Source: Myxococcales bacterium
Lineage (GTDB): Bacteria > Myxococcota > Bradymonadia > REDH01
Direction: 5' to 3'
Assembly (NCBI GenBank): GCA_018970625.1
Contig: JAGWVZ010000054.1
Coordinates: forward strand, 1-12,554
Length of the DNA stretch: 12,554 nt
Under the pieces are notes generated by a model, which was not told the DNA's origin, did no database searches, and worked only from the letters and a program-made list of their open reading frames with translations. Positions 12,359-12,554 of the stretch are shown one piece after another. The translations under genes were made by a program, and so were the position numbers. Each line of letters opens with the position of its first letter. Position 1 is the stretch's first letter.

Positions 12359-12554
12359 ATGCGTTCCTTTTTTGTGCAGCCCTGGCGCGGATCGACCATC
12401 GTCGTCCTTGGCCTGAGTGTAGGTTTGAGTTTGGCGTATGTGGTGTCGGGTGACATTGCGGTGGTTGCTGCAGAGTCTGCGCCTGATCTACCAGCAACTC
12501 CAGCTGACGGTCCGGTGGTTGTTGCACCGCCTGCGCCTGACGTACCAGCAGTTG
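12359..12554 (+). CDS. Secreted or membrane-anchored Pro/Ala-rich repeat protein (partial, runs off right edge)
   Basis: Only the first 65 codons are present and I do not recognise the family. The ATG at 12359 is preceded by AAAAGGG with five bases of spacing, one of the best ribosome-binding sites in the window. The N-terminus MRSFFVQPWRGS is followed by a hydrophobic segment (about 13-30), either a signal peptide or an anchor. From residue 35 the sequence is Pro/Ala/Val-rich and repeats with an 18-residue period (VVAAESAPDLPATPADGP, then VVVAPPAPDVPAV), suggesting an extended periplasmic or surface linker. The gene is divergent from rplC. Function and full length are unknown. Confidence 0.75.
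   Translation, partial: MRSFFVQPWRGSTIVVLGLSVGLSLAYVVSGDIAVVAAESAPDLPATPADGPVVVAPPAPDVPAV
12461..12554 (+). repeat. 54-bp in-frame tandem repeat (at least 1.7 copies, cut by window edge)
   Basis: Copy 1 is 12461-12514 and copy 2 starts at 12515. Over the 40 bases of copy 2 available, about 31 match. The unit is exactly 18 codons, so copy number can change without a frameshift. It encodes the Pro/Ala-rich stretch after the signal or anchor segment. Confidence 0.7.

Noticed and set aside
1..12554. CRISPR array, insertion sequence, toxin-antitoxin pair, phage genes or defence island
   Set aside because: No spaced direct repeats, transposase, integrase, nuclease/antitoxin pair or terminal inverted repeats were seen. 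Gene content is housekeeping plus envelope proteins.

Overview
The window is G+C-rich, gene-dense bacterial chromosome. I see no plasmid, phage, insertion-sequence or CRISPR signature, and no frameshifted gene. Most genes are housekeeping: release factor 3, class I fructose-bisphosphate aldolase, tRNA-Leu(CAG), RNase R, acyl-CoA synthetase, diaminopimelate epimerase and ribosomal protein L3. Between them lie lineage-specific envelope or secreted proteins. A Gram-negative host is supported by a lipoprotein with Gly after the lipid-bearing Cys and by a DapF with no Gram-positive features. A Myxococcota or other 'Deltaproteobacteria'-like host is my guess, from the style of the PilZ protein and the Pro/Ala-rich secreted proteins. 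Nothing here proves a taxon.

Layout from left to right. The 5' end of prfC runs off the left edge on the minus strand. A 440-base gap follows, holding a candidate promoter and hairpin for fbaB on the plus strand. fbaB converges on a small secreted orphan on the minus strand (1802-2275), with two perfect inverted repeats between them. Next is a self-contained tRNA-Leu(CAG) unit with a promoter, an 84-nt tRNA and a 16-bp terminator hairpin, then a full-length rnr with a long basic tail. On the minus strand follows a two-gene unit: a lipoprotein of about 560 residues and a CPBP-type membrane protein, joined by a GTGA overlap. Divergent from it is a long-chain acyl-CoA synthetase gene. A PilZ-domain gene then sits 12 bases before dapF, also on the plus strand. 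rplC lies on the minus strand with its own terminator. At the right edge a secreted protein with an 18-residue repeat starts and runs off.

The genes do not form one pathway. The likely co-transcribed sets are lipoprotein plus CPBP protein, and PilZ plus dapF. The most unusual architectural point is that rplC stands alone, outside the usual S10 operon order. The most interesting uncharacterised unit is the coupled lipoprotein/CPBP pair, whose CPBP member lacks the first glutamate of its signature motif. I did not find evidence for an entirely new system such as a defence island or a biosynthetic cluster.
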